Below, piece by piece: positions 26,556-38,848 of a stretch of 64,000 nt of DNA (position 1 is the first letter of the stretch; every line of letters starts with the position of its first letter). The stretch is from the NCBI GenBank assembly GCA_036873135.1, contig JAPTYO010000007.1:10460763-10524762 (forward strand). The letters are read 5' to 3'. A model generated the notes under the pieces. The model searched no databases, was not told the DNA's origin, and saw only the letters and a list, made by a program, of their open reading frames with translations. This stretch comes from Clarkia xantiana subsp. parviflora. Lineage: Eukaryota > Streptophyta > Magnoliopsida > Myrtales > Onagraceae. Position numbers and translations under genes: made by a program.

Positions 26556-27212
26556 TAAGTAAAAGAATTTAAGATGACCGATCAGTGTTTCTTCATTACT
26601 CTTTACCCTAACCTCAGTCTCTCTTATTTTATTTCTTAATATAGCATTTCCAGAAGTTAAAACTCTTCCATGGAGTTTGGAGCAACTACTGGAAACATCC
26701 CTACAGTCTTCTTCAAACCCATCACCCATTAACACAATCCTCAATGCGAAGGTACACTTCCATCTCCATCTCAATCGCTGAATTTTATGCAACTTTAAAG
26801 TTTTTCCTTTTCTATGATTGCTTCCTTTTTCACTCTGTTCTACCATAACTGAGCCACTGCAAATTTCCTCTGTATTTTGCAGAATGACTTGGATTGACTT
26901 GATTTTCCAGATGGGTTCTTCGTGGGTGTGAAGAAATTATCTTCAAGTAGAAATCTTGGACAGGTTTTTAGCTGGGACTTCTGTAATTCACTCTTTCCAG
27001 TTAAGAACACACTCTTTCCTCTGCAATTTAGGTTTTTTCAAGATGAGTTGTTCGAGAGAGTGAAGAAAATCTACTCAAGTGGGGCCGGGTGATATTAGCT
27101 TGGAGGGATTAACCTTCGTGTGTTTTTGCAATTCACACTGTTACTTGCTCTATTCCTCTGTTTCAGACGAAAAAACCTTAGTTATTGTGGGTTCTTGATT
27201 AACGGTCGAAAA
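26556..27212 (+). promoter_or_regulatory. Promoter and 5' leader region of the SPL gene
   Basis: Pyrimidine-rich sequence leads to the SPL start codon, and a leader intron is possible because repeated TTGCAG/TTTCAG acceptors occur (for example at 26878-26882 and 27162-27167). The transcription start was not located. The open frame continues upstream of the ATG at 27213, but has no start ATG there and encodes a hydrophobic stretch unrelated to SPL proteins. Confidence 0.5.
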
Positions 27213-28720
27213 ATGGAGTCTTGGAGTTATATCTCTAATGGTAATAATAAGGGTCTAGTTTCCACTAGCGTAGTTGAGTCGCAATCGAGTTCGATCTCGA
27301 GAACTGGGTTCATGAACTGGGTCTCGGATCAACAGCAACAAGACACTGGACCAAGTTTTGTTGTTCCTCAATTGATCCGACAGCAGCAGATACCACCACC
27401 AAATCCTATGATGACGGTGTTTTCTGAGGACTCGAACTCCATGTTCGAATCGGGCTGTCGAGATTCACCGTCCTTCATTGACTTGAAGTTGGGCAGAAGA
27501 TTCGAGGATTACAGCGGTTCCAAGTTGGTGCAAAGACATCCGATTTTGTGTTGCTCGGTCCCTGCAAAGAGAGTGGCTAAAATGAAATCTACAGCAGCCT
27601 ACTGTCAAGTCTACGGCTGTAACAAAGATCTCAGCTCCGGTAAAGATTACCACAAGAGGCACAAAGTCTGCGACATCCATTCCAAGACCTCCACTGTGAT
27701 CGTCAACGGTCTACAACAGAGATTTTGCCAGCAATGCAGTAGGTTTGTTCTTTCTCCACCATTTATTTCCTGTGTGATTGATTGGCTTCAAAATCCATGC
27801 TTTTTCTCAACAGTTGTTTCAAGAACAAAAGATTGTCTGTTTCCTGAACTTACTCATAGCAATGCAGGTTTCATTTGCTAGCTGAATTCGATGACGGTAA
27901 GAGAAGTTGTCGGAAACGGCTTGCGGGCCACAATGAACGTCGAAGGAAGACTCACGCTGGAAGATCGGGAAAATTACCGCAACCTGTTAATAATGGTAAT
28001 CAATGTTATTACCTCAATCGATCATATCTTGTATTTGAACAAGAAACCTTACCCTATCATGTGAAATTTCAAACGGACTACTTGACTAGTTTAGTCTTTA
28101 TAATGCTTAATTTGTGTTTTCTCTCTATTATCATATTCGTGCTGATTTCATGTTATGAGGCCTGCTCTATCATATACTAATTGATTCGTGATTTGATAGG
28201 AAACAAGCCCCAAGAGAACATCTTCGCCCCAACCTCCTTCATCTGTCAGGGCATAATGCCGACATGCCTACCGAATCCCAACATCAAGGCCGAAAATTAC
28301 TGTACATTTTCGGCCACTCCGATCCCAAATGCCCAATCGAGAACCCCGATACCTCCTTACACCTTCGATAAACATCTCCCCTTCTTCCAAGCATCCTCTT
28401 CTTCAATGGGCTCGGCAGGCTTCTCCGGTTTCACTACGGGAATATCCAATCCGGGTAGTGCTCTCTCTCTTCTGTCATCTCCATCGCGAAGTTCATCCAC
28501 CCACTCTTCGGGATTCCCCGTAGCCCAAACCCTAATTGGAATGGCCGAACCATTGTGTCACCTATCGAGTCCCACCGAGCAGATTCTTCGTGGAATGGAA
28601 GACGGGCCAACGATTAGCCTGAACCAACTTTCCTTGCGACTCCAGCGCGTCGAGAGTCAGAGGCAGTCGTTGGAAACAAAGCAGGAACATGGCGGCATTT
28701 GCCGTCCTTGGATTGCTTAG
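27213..28720 (+). CDS. SBP-box transcription factor, SPL6/SPL13-like (three exons)
   Basis: A nuclear DNA-binding protein of the SQUAMOSA PROMOTER BINDING-LIKE family, 392 aa as assembled, of the kind that binds GTAC-core sites and controls phase change and organ development. Exons: 27213-27742, 27868-27995, 28200-28720, with GT-AG joins; the first intron splits the Arg codon of CQQCSRF, the conserved SBP intron position. The SBP domain spans about residues 129-206: the first zinc site is in [20 protein letters not shown] through CDIHSK, the second in [20 protein letters not shown], followed by the basic nuclear signal [17 protein letters not shown]. The N-terminus MESWSY and the C-terminal [13 protein letters not shown] resemble the SPL6/SPL13 group. 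A miR156 site lies in exon 3. No defects seen. Confidence 0.92.
28458..28477 (+). promoter_or_regulatory. miR156/157 target site in the SPL coding region
   Basis: GTGCTCTCTCTCTTCTGTCA encodes the ALSLLSS stretch found in miR156-regulated SPL proteins. Against the canonical miR156 sequence there is one mismatch, at the usual position. It predicts that the transcript is cleaved or repressed in juvenile tissue. Confidence 0.95.
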
Positions 28721-28879
28721 GTGCCTTCCAGAACAAGGTACTAAATATTTGGTACCTTCAGGAACAAGGTAGTACTAAGTTGTAATAAGTATTGGGTAGT
28801 TTAGTTTCAATTGATTCGCTTCGGCTCTTGGGATATTAATTGTATCTCAACTAGATTAAACTACTTATTTATCCGCACC

Positions 28880-29170
28880 TCATAGCTCAGCCACCCATAC
28901 TCATCATGCATCCAGCCTCATGCCAATCTCATCCCCAAACCCATACTCCCAATCGCCGCCGACCACTACTCAAGACCGACGACGACGACCACCAATTGGG
29001 CCGCCCACCACCAAATCGTGGCCGGCCATCCCCAATTAGGACTGCCGGTTCCAATTGGGGCTGGCCGGCCACGATTTGGTGGTGGCCGACCTGATTGGTG
29101 GTCGTCGTCGGCCTTGGGTGGTGGTCGTCGTCCTTGGGTGGTGGCCGGTGGACTTGTGCGTTGACGGAGA
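28880..29170. repeat. GC-rich inverted repeat downstream of the SPL gene
   Basis: Arms at about 28978-29025 and 29071-29118 read GACGACGACCACCAAT...GTGGCCGGCC and its inverse, with only a few mismatches over about 47 bases and a loop of about 45 bases. The frames on both strands (28906-29094, 28966-29187) mirror each other because of the palindrome and are not genes. Confidence 0.7.
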
Positions 29171-29849
29171 AAACAATAGGGACTCAATTGTAAAAATCAA
29201 AACTTAAGAATATAAATTTGATTACTAAATTGAACAAAATAAAAAATAAGTACTCAATTCTTAATTTTCGGTGTAATTTTATCATTATACTTTTCCTCAA
29301 ATAAGGTATTAAATAAAACAAAATATAAAAAATGACAAAAGTATTATAACTTAAATTTAACACTAAAAATGGACGGAAAACCAAATATCAATAAAGTTGA
29401 AACTTCAGATCTTCCATATTAACTTTTGAAACTTCAGACATTTCCGATTAACTTGGGTCAAACTTCAAACCTTTCATAGGTTTTTAACCCTAATTATTAA
29501 AGATAAATGTCCGGTGGATTTTGAATTAACTCTTAGGGTATCTACTATATTATATTAATTCGGTATCGGAAGCACTCTGGCCGACACGTGGACAGTCCAC
29601 GTAGTCATTGTTTCCTAATTTAATCAGAATTTAATAGGGGTTCTCTAAATTTAGATACATAATATTGATTGGTTGAAAATTAAGAAGTATTTTTATCTCC
29701 TAATTTAGTCTCTACGCAATTTAAAGAAACAAATTAATTAAAAGTTTCCTTTTAAATTCATTATCTATACAGTTTGGTACCGGAAGACCGCAGACCGCCA
29801 CGTGAGAAATATATATATATATAATATAATAATGAAATAATATACATCT

Positions 29850-30390
29850 AGATATTTTTCAAAAAAAAAAAAAACCAACGTTTTCATTTATTATTTAGGG
29901 TTTATTGTTACCCAACGTTTTTATTTATTGTTTAGGGTTTTTTGTTTCACCATAAATCATTAAAGAATTAATATTTATTCCTAAAAAAAGTACAATAATA
30001 TGTATCAATCGGTTATTGCATTTAAATATTATATAAATTATTTATTGTTTAGGGTTTTTTTTTTATTTCACCATAAATAATTAAAGAATTAATATTTTTT
30101 CCCAAGAAAACTCAATTGTATGTATCAATCGGTTATTACATTCAAATATTATATATAAATATATATATAATATACATCTAGACATTTTTCAAAAAAAAAA
30201 AAAGACGTTTTCATTTATTATTTAGGATTTATTGTTACCCAAGGTTTTTATTTATTGTTTAGAGGTTTTTTTTTCACCATAAATAAATTAAATAATTAAT
30301 AATATTTATTCCCAAAAAAAAACTCAACTGTATGTATCAATCGGTTATTAGTTATTACATTAAAATATTATATATATATATATATATGTT
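29850..30390 (+). repeat. Three imperfect tandem repeats inside the Helitron
   Basis: The same ordered blocks occur three times: a poly(A) tract, TTTCATTTATTATTTAGG, TTTATTTATTGTTTAG, TTCACCATAAAT, then TATGTATCAATCGGTTATT at about 30000, 30120 and 30331. The copies differ by small insertions and the second lacks part of the first block. Confidence 0.75.
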
Positions 30391-30665
30391 ATTTTTATTA
30401 GCTTCTTTCTAATTTTTTAAAATAATAATAATAATATTATACCATATACAATATATATAGAAATTAAGTTACCATAAATCAATAATGCTATCATATAAAC
30501 AATATATAACGTTACTAAATATATAACATTATATACGGTATAATAATATATACAGTTATATATATATAATATATAATATATATATATATATATTTATAAT
30601 ATATAATCTATTATATAAATCAGTTTGACAACTCAACCCTAAAGCTAATGACCTCACGATCACTC

Positions 30666-31122
30666 ACTGTCATCATTTTGGACCCTTCTGGTTGTCTAGT
30701 TGCTGCTGCTTGTAGAAAGTTTGAAGGAGAGGACGCTTTTTTGGCTGAATGCTATGCTTGCAGGACAGGACTTCAGTTAGCTAGAGGATTGTGCTCCAAC
30801 TTTATCCTTCTTACTGACTCTAGTCTTCTTCGTGAAGCTGTTCTGGAACCTTGTCCTTCTCCAATTTCTGTTTTCGGTATTTTGTCGGATATTAGAACTT
30901 TAGTTAATCTATTAGGTGTGTCTCTGGTTAAAGTTCCTAGAAAGTTAGTTGGTCCTGCTGATTTTTTGGGTAAAACTTGTTTTATTCAGCAGTTGTTTGG
31001 GGAATGGAATTCTCCTTATTTTCCTTTGACTTTGGGATTACAGAAATGTTATAATCTGTACCCTGTTTTGTTGTAATTGGTAGTAAGTTGAAATATATTG
31101 CTCATGGTTTACCAAAAAAAAA
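30666..31122 (+). mobile_element. 5'-truncated LINE (RNase H end of ORF2) inside the Helitron
   Basis: The 142-aa frame from 30648 contains a plant LINE-type RNase H domain: LDPSGCLVAAACRKFEGEDAF followed by AECYACRTGLQLARG, TDSSLLREAV and a VPRKLVGPADFLGK segment. The sequence ends in an A-rich tail (31113-31122). An exact 15-bp target duplication, ACCTCACGATCACTC, occurs at 30651-30665 and 31123-31137. The first few codons of the frame are therefore host target sequence, and this is a truncated retrotransposon copy rather than a gene. It must have inserted after, or travelled with, the surrounding Helitron. Confidence 0.88.
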
Positions 31123-31758
31123 ACCTCACGATCACTCCGTCGACAAAAAAAAAAAAAAAATCACCCTCGTGATACATCATCGTTCCTAAGGTACCTCATG
31201 ATATATAATTATGTAGCATAGATTATCATGCTGATTATATTTAATTGATTTATGATTTTTCTTGGATTAGGAGGACTAAATCAACTAATTAATCAAGAAG
31301 GCTTATGTTCGGGGACCAGATATTCATGTACTATTTTTCTTATTATAATTGTTTGATTTTCAATTTTAAACAATAAAGTTATGATGTGTGATCTCTCTAA
31401 TGACTTTCGATTTGTGACAATAAAGTTGGGATGTGTAATCTCTCTTTTATCGGACTTGTGATTAATACGTAAATCAGTTTATTTGTCATCTTTTTAGCTC
31501 TCGAATAGCAATTTGGAGGCGAAACCATCAAGAAATCGATATAGGTTTATTCATCATTATATACTACGTTGGTTGTCCATTATTTAGTAAAAAGTTATTA
31601 TATGTGAATTCATTATTATAGACAATCTAATTTTGTATATTTATTATTATTTTGAATCTATGATTCATTGACTTTTGAAATTTTTTGTAGGTCAATTGAG
31701 TTTCCAAGATTAAAAAAACCCTAAAGCTAACCTATTAAAGAGGTAGAAGATATGTGCA

Positions 31759-31854
31759 ATGTCGCTGCCTCAGAGTAACAGTTCGTTCCGGAGGAGGTCT
31801 CGGCTCTTGGTGTCGTCGAAGATTGAAGAACACCACCATCAACAACACTACCAG
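31759..31854 (+). pseudogene. Possible captured exon inside the Helitron
   Basis: A 32-codon stretch starting MSLPQSNSSFRRRSRLLVSS has coding-like base composition in an otherwise AT-rich element and ends at a CAG|GTTGAG donor-like site. It ends with a His/Gln-rich HHHQQHYQ tail. I do not recognise the source gene and no further exon was found. Confidence 0.3.
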
Positions 31855-34157
31855 GTTGAGACTGCTATTAGTTACATTTAGTTACTTTTTTATTGATGTA
31901 TACTAATTACTTTTATTGAAGTTTTTATATTTTTTTAGTTTGACATGGTTTTCTATGAGGGGTGTATGCACAGATGGGGCCACATTTCAGGGTCTTAGTT
32001 AATTCATCTTCTATACTTTCTATCAAGTATTTCGAAAACCCTATTAACATATTAAGAGTGATCGTGACCATATTTCTTCTTCGGGGAGTAAGTGTTGATT
32101 TAATAAGCTATTTTTAGGTTGAATCAATGCGTACATTTTCTTTTGTCTAAATAGATTAACTTTATCATACATATTTGATGATACAGACATCGAAAAATTT
32201 GTAGGTGTCACTAATGGATAAAAACACTCATTTTCATGTGTTTTACTTCCACCAAATGATCAAAGTGAGACTTATCAAATGTCACTGTCTTAACTCAGTT
32301 ATGTCCATTTATAAGTAAGTATACAAATATTAGTATTAATTGTGCTTTCTATTCATAAAGCCTGATTAAGAGACTTGCTAATTTGTCCATATTTTACATT
32401 GGAATTCACTAAAAAGTTCAACAATTAACAATAAAATGAAGATGATGATGGAAGCTGGACGAAAGAGTTAATTTGAGTTCCTGATATACATAGTACACAA
32501 AGTATTATAATCTAAGGATCAATTCATCGTGGTCTCCAATCTCCATCAACATATTTCAAGGGCTAGCTATCACAAGCGATGGCAACCAAATCAACTCATG
32601 TGGTGCAGAAGACAAGAGGCAGTCGTCCATGAAGGATGTCAATTTGGTACGCACTCTATATGATGTAATTACTTGGATGTAGGTATACTACAATATAATC
32701 AGCTTCTATTAGGTGATAAATATGCTAATATAAGCACAATATTATATACACACTTGATTATTCGAAGTAATATAGCTAACAGTCTGATCTGAACTGTCCA
32801 TTCTGAATTTCTATCGAGATAAAAATAATTTTAAATAATCTTAGTCTCTGTATTCATTGAATTCTTTTCAATTATCTTATATGATAAGATAACTATCTTT
32901 CATCTAAATATTATAAATTTTTAGTTATGAGTAATGTTTATAAGAAGTTTTCACCGTAAATTAGAGATGATAAAAGCATATGTGTGGCTGGAACTCCACG
33001 TGGCGACATGCAACGACTTAATGAATTAATATGAGGTTAGTTCACTCTTATCTTTTTATTAGATATATATAATATTTTACATGTTTCATATGTATATGTT
33101 TTATAAAAAATTATGAACCCCAATAAATTATGATATATGGATTTTTTTATATGAATTTTTTATAAGTAACTTTTATATATATGTCAATGAGTTTTTAATA
33201 TTAATTCTTGATAAATAACGTTTATATATTAATTTGTGTTTTATTTTTTATGTCTGTGTATTATTCCTCTTTTTATTATTGAGTTTTAAATATTTCGATT
33301 AACGGTGGTTTTATAGTTTGTAGCTAAAGGCTTGATTGATCCCTCTTTATTTCGTTTATGGTCTTTATGCTTCACGTCAATTCATGAGATGGTTTTGAAT
33401 TATTTAGCATGTAAATTTTTTAACCTTCATGATATTACATATATGGTGATTATAATTTTTTTTATCAGAATTCTTTAATATATATATATATAGAAAATAT
33501 GTAGAATATATTTTCCATTTACCAATGTTCAAAAATATAAATATTAATTAGCATAAAATAATTTATAGACACTTTAATAATAAAAAATATATTAGTTTTT
33601 TTTGTATTAAACAATTAATGTCTTATTAGATAAAAATAAATCCTCAAGACATATTTAGAAGAAAATTTATACATCTTAAAAAATACGTATATTACATGTT
33701 TAATATATAGAAATATCCTACCTAATTGAAAGAAATAAGTATAAAATTGATAATATATAAATACTTAAATTATTTAGTTTTTTTTTTTTTTTTTAAATTA
33801 TGTTAAACGTTAGGATAGAAATATAAATATATTTTTACTATTTAATTAATAAATAAATTATTTTAACTTATTTGCGATAAGAGTGGAATTTATATTTAAA
33901 ATAATTTGTTTCTCAAAACCCAATATGCAGTTTTGATTAATAATGTGATGAAATGATATATTTTCAAATATATATATATTAATAATAAATATTTAAATAA
34001 TATATGCATGTGCTTTTAATATATACTTCGAAGATATCAGTAAATATAAACACATAACACTAAATTATTTTAAGTTCTTTGGCAAAAAAAAATTGTTTTG
34101 AAGTTTTTTTATCGTGTATTTTTTTTTACCCGCGTGGTGCGCGGGGTTAGTGGCTAG

Positions 34158-37147
34158 TATAATTTTAATGTTAAATAATGTCTATAAACGAGGGGATATT
34201 TCTTTATTTGCTTAGAGATTAAAGATGATAGAAAGGTGGGACGCTTTTATAGATAAATATTCTTAAGGGAGGATTTACAATCTTTTAGAAAGAGGTTGCA
34301 GATCAGTTCTTTTGGTCCTTGATTCTGATTCCTTTGCTAAACATTTATAAGTTTTAATAATTTCAATAATTATTATTTTATTTTAATGAAAAAAGTTGGC
34401 AATAACTTTGCAACAAATCACTAGTACCCAAATTTAAGTTTTTTCTATACTATATCATGTATGTGTTAAAATGTGAGTTATCGTCTATTTTCTGTTACAA
34501 ACAGATGGAAACTATTAAATATTGAGTTAATATATTGTATGGTTATTAACTTTTGCCATTATAAACAATTAGTTGAAACGTGTTCTTTTTAATTGCTTAC
34601 GTTTACAAATGTGATCATTTGATGAAATGTCCAAAGTACCATTTCTATATTCAGTCTTCATATATTCTCATTTCTCCATCGTTTTCTTCGTTAAAGTCAT
34701 CAAGTTTTCTATTAAAAAACTTTTTTTTTCATAAAAAAATTCAATATGAAACATTGAGTTTAGATTCGAACCCGGTGTTCGATTTTTTTTTTTTTTTATT
34801 TGAATATTTTTATAATGATAAAATAACTTGATAAGTTTGATTTAGAACATTTAAATTTGAATGAAGGTAAGGGTAAAACTGTCATTTAATAATCATCTAA
34901 TCAAATTAGGTGAAATATAAGTGACTAAATAAAACAAGTTTGAATTACTTAATCACATTGAATATAACTAAACATTCATGTTAAAATATAAAAGTAATAT
35001 TTAATACTATTGGTCAAACATAAATGACTAAATAATATATTAACCCTTAAAATTTTGAAAACGTCATTATTTAATGTTAAAGGTATAGAAGTAATCCTTA
35101 TTTTACTTTTTTTTTTTTCTGAAATTAATCCTTATTTTACTTGCTTATAGATTTCTTGACTGATGTGATATTGGAAGTTCTCCTAATTTTTTTCCCATAA
35201 ATACAATTAATTCACTTTCCCTATTATTAAGGAGATTATTTCTTACCTACCAAGTAATATAAGGGCTAGAAGGTCTTTAATCAACATCAATCCTTATAGT
35301 TAATGATCTAGCAGCTAGCTCAATATGACTCTAACCCATAGTAATTTCGGCCATGACCTTATTATTATGGGTTAGTTCTTCTAATTAGCTTACAATCAAT
35401 GGGGTTTTGTTAATGGGCTATTATGAGAGGCCCAATTGTCCTAATTGCCAACAGAATTTACCTCTTTGGTCAGAAATTTTAAAAGTTGATGATTCAGTCA
35501 AATATGGCCTTTAACCCTTAGTAAATTTGGTCAGGCCGAAATTTCTGTAAGCTTTATGATCTGCTCTAATTAATTGACACCGTAATGAGTTTACATTAAT
35601 TGGTTCTTATGAAGGGCGGTCTCAATACCCAGTTCTGTCACTAGACCAAACAATATAATTATTAAGAGGTTGCACAATAACCATTAATCACTAGTAATTT
35701 CAATTAGGGCCTCAATTACTCTAATTGATCGACATTGACTAACTATTATGTATTTGATTTATGTTAATCGAATCCAATGAATGGTGGCATAATTGTCAAA
35801 TGCCAACAATATGTCATTAGAAACTCATTTGCCTCTACTTTCCCATAAAAAAAATACAGTCCGTAAATTAAAGTATAATAGAAAACATTACGATTTATTA
35901 ATTACAAATTTTAATTGCAAATAATACTATAATAAATAAATATATTAATAGATATTAATTAAATTTTAACGATGGCACCAAACATGATATCCTCCATCGT
36001 CTCGTTAGTTCTTGTGTTTTTAAAAGTTTAGAATCAGTATGTCACATTTGCGAAACATCATCAATTTAAGTAAAAAACTCTAGAGTTAATTTTAAAATAA
36101 ATAGTTTTGACAATTCGTATAAATATTTTTAGAATATAATCAAACACGATTATAGTTTTTTAGTTAGATTTGCCTAATTTTATTTCATGATGAGTGTACC
36201 TTACACAGTGTAGGGGATAATTATTACTTAGGATAGAGGGATCGAATAATTAAGGAGTAGACTATGGCCTAACTGAATTTGGCAGGCCAATTTGTGAAGC
36301 TAATTAATTCATAGCATCCATGTTACATAATATTCTGTAGTTTGATATGATTAATTAGAGGATCAGAGTGGACCACACCAAGCTTAACAATGTATATCAA
36401 CATCATGAATGATATCGCAATACGAAGATTAAGGCTTTAGATTTGCATTATTAAGTGCTTTTGATTCTGATTTAAGCACTACTTGCGACTCTCTCGATGT
36501 GATTCGTTACCCTTTACACTAGACACAAACCCAACATCACATGGAAATGAATGGAAGTTGATGCGTAAATCAATATACAGGGACATATTCTATATATATA
36601 TAGTTTTTTTAAAAAACAAAAACAAAACAAAAATGCAGGCACTCAATATCTCATCCATAACATTTTCCCTTCTGCGTTAGTCTAGCTCATATTGTGTGCA
36701 ATATTTATTTGTTGTTCTTAGTTATCATCTGGAAATTAGACAATTGATCTCAATTTAACTTATAACTGTTGTTTCACAAGAATAATCTACTGATATATAA
36801 GTGAAAATTGGTTTAGGTATGAAATAAATATGTCGCGATTCTATCCTAATCGGAGCTCAATTAGGACCACCCGCTGGAAATAAAAATCTTCTGGTATACA
36901 ATTTGGTGGGAATACTCAAGTATATATAAGAGCTTTTAGCGATATCGACTATGTACTTGGAAGCATAATATATAGTACATGGATAAAGAATAGTTGATTT
37001 GCTTGAGAAAATAAGGTAGTTAATCTCAGATTGTGTCGCATTAACATTGATAATCATCATTAAGAAAAAGACAAATCATTATGAACTAACTTCTCTTTTT
37101 GTAATTAATCCTGTTTAAAATTATATTGAAGATGTTGTAATGTAGTG
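34158..37147. other. AT-rich intergenic region
   Basis: No gene recognised. Short frames at 34580, 36483 and 36857 lack any motif. At about 35320-35720 there are diverged repeats of phrases such as ACCCATAGTAATTTCGG and CTAATTAGC, probably old repeat remains. Confidence 0.5.
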
Positions 37148-37152
37148 GTTAT

Positions 37153-37582
37153 TGTAAGAATATATATTTAATGTTACAATATATATTCTAATTATGTGGC
37201 CAGATAATATTAATGAGTATAGATATATTGAATAATGTATTATATTATATTATATCAATATATATCTTTATGGTATGATTTAATCTAGACCGTTCAATTG
37301 GTTACTTGATGGACGTACCAGATTAAAGGGTATAATATTATAAACGGTCTTCTCTCACTGCCAGTTATCGACACAGAGATTAAGAGCAGTTCTCCATCAA
37401 CTGCTCTCTGATAGAAGGATGGACAAGGGAGAGAAGTAGAACCGTTCTACAGAGAAGCACATCGACAGTCTAAGAAGATCAGAGGAATAGAAATCAATTA
37501 CCGGGTAAGTCATTCCTCTCTATATATTTTCCCTCATAAAGCATAATCAAGATCCTGGCAATTAGGGTTTGTAAATCTAACA
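37153..37582 (+). repeat. 5' LTR
   Basis: 430 bp, TG...CA ends; differs from the 3' LTR at about 37350 (T/A), 37357 (A/C) and 37404 (C/G). Confidence 0.95.
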
Positions 37583-37584
37583 TG

Positions 37585-37601
37585 TGGTATCAGAGCCTGA
37601 G
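37585..37601 (+). other. Primer-binding site (initiator tRNA-Met type)
   Basis: TGGTATCAGAGCCTGAG starts two bases after the 5' LTR. TGGTATCAGAGC is the standard plant tRNA-iMet primer site of Copia elements. Confidence 0.92.
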
Positions 37602-38848
37602 TTGTTGATTATGCTTTACGTTGGAATTATCGATTATCATGATTTAAGATTTAGTTCGAATCAGTTCGTATGTCAAAGCATAAATAGATATTCAATTACG
37701 AATCTGATTAGAGCCGTTATTGTCTAATTCCATCGGAATTGTTATCGGTGATGGAATTGTTTAATAATTGTGGAATACAATGAATTGTGTTAATCAGTGG
37801 AAACTTATTTATAACTACTTCTTGTTTAATTGGTGGAATTTGAGAAAATCGGTGCTTCGTAGTCGCTAGTCGGTGGAATGGTTTGATCTGCATCTGGAAT
37901 TTGTTTTATTCAACCCTACTTCAATCAGTTCATTATTGCTTGACCTAATTCCTTTTATCGGAGCGGTTAATTAATTGTTTAATTGTTCAATTGGTTGGTG
38001 GTTTAACTTAATTCTTTTCTCCGATGGGATCAAATTATCGTCCTCGGCGCGGGGTAACTCCATCATGCACGTTCATCTGCGATCTGCGTCCTTGGAATCC
38101 TTCTCCCAAGGTAAGTGGACAACGTTGGGTATGAGTGGAGGATTTAAACATCATCCACTTTAATGTTGGTGGAATTATTTAATCGGAGTATGAAATTAAG
38201 TGTAACCATTTAAGTCTGTTTGGAATCTGTTCCCCAAATCGGACCCCACGAACAACATTTAAGTTACACAATTAACTGATTGATTAGTCATGACCCTCGT
38301 TACTTTGGCTTCATAATCAAATTCCATAATTGAATGGAATTGAAGCGTATGAATTTCTATTTGCACCTATGCAGAACAATGTGGATTTGTTTAAGAATGT
38401 TTACCTGTGCACGGCTGAGTCATATCAATTGGAGTTATTTTATTTCCTGATCTAATGGAAACCTAAACTGATTGGTTTCAAATCTGTTGTTCGTGAAGGT
38501 TACTAGAATTAACGATCGTGATTTGATAAGCTTAACGATCATGATTTATATGTATTCATGAATTTTGATGGAGAAGGTTTTATGTTTTACCTAATAAGTA
38601 TTATTGATGGCGTCTATAGTAACTGAATTGTGTGTGGTTTTTAACGTGCCCAACTAATTAGAGTTTACTTTGAATTAAGCATGAAAATTACTATTGCATG
38701 AAAGATTACTTGCTTTAGTTTCCTTGTCAATTGCTTCCGCTACTCATTAACGAAAATTATAGTTTTACGGTGTAAAACCATTAACTTTAAGGGTTAAAAA
38801 TATTTTATTTTAGCCAAACCTAATGTTTTCTAGTGATGTTTCAATACT

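Larger units (their letters stand above)
29541..34157 (+). mobile_element. Helitron (about 4.6 kb), non-autonomous
   Basis: The 5' end TCTACTATATTATATTAATT matches the plant Helitron start and is preceded by A (29540). The 3' end has a 6-bp GC hairpin (CCCGCG-TGGTG-CGCGGG, 34129-34145), then 12 bases ending in CTAG at 34157, followed by T (34158). TC...CTRR ends with a hairpin and insertion between A and T are Helitron hallmarks, and no target duplication is expected. No Rep/helicase coding sequence is present. The interior contains three AT-rich tandem repeats, a LINE fragment and a possible captured exon. That both ends belong to one element is inferred. Confidence 0.7.

Noticed and set aside
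26409..26846. A 145-aa minus-strand protein rich in Gly/Pro
   Set aside because: Its C-terminal half is translation of the hAT element's CCGGTTCGG repeats and the rest overlaps the SPL leader region.
27120..27212. Extended N-terminus of the SPL protein
   Set aside because: There is no ATG in the extension and the sequence is leader-like; MESWSY at 27213 matches related SPL starts.
30648..31076. A 142-aa RNase H gene
   Set aside because: It is a 5'-truncated LINE fragment bounded by a 15-bp target duplication; the first codons come from the target.
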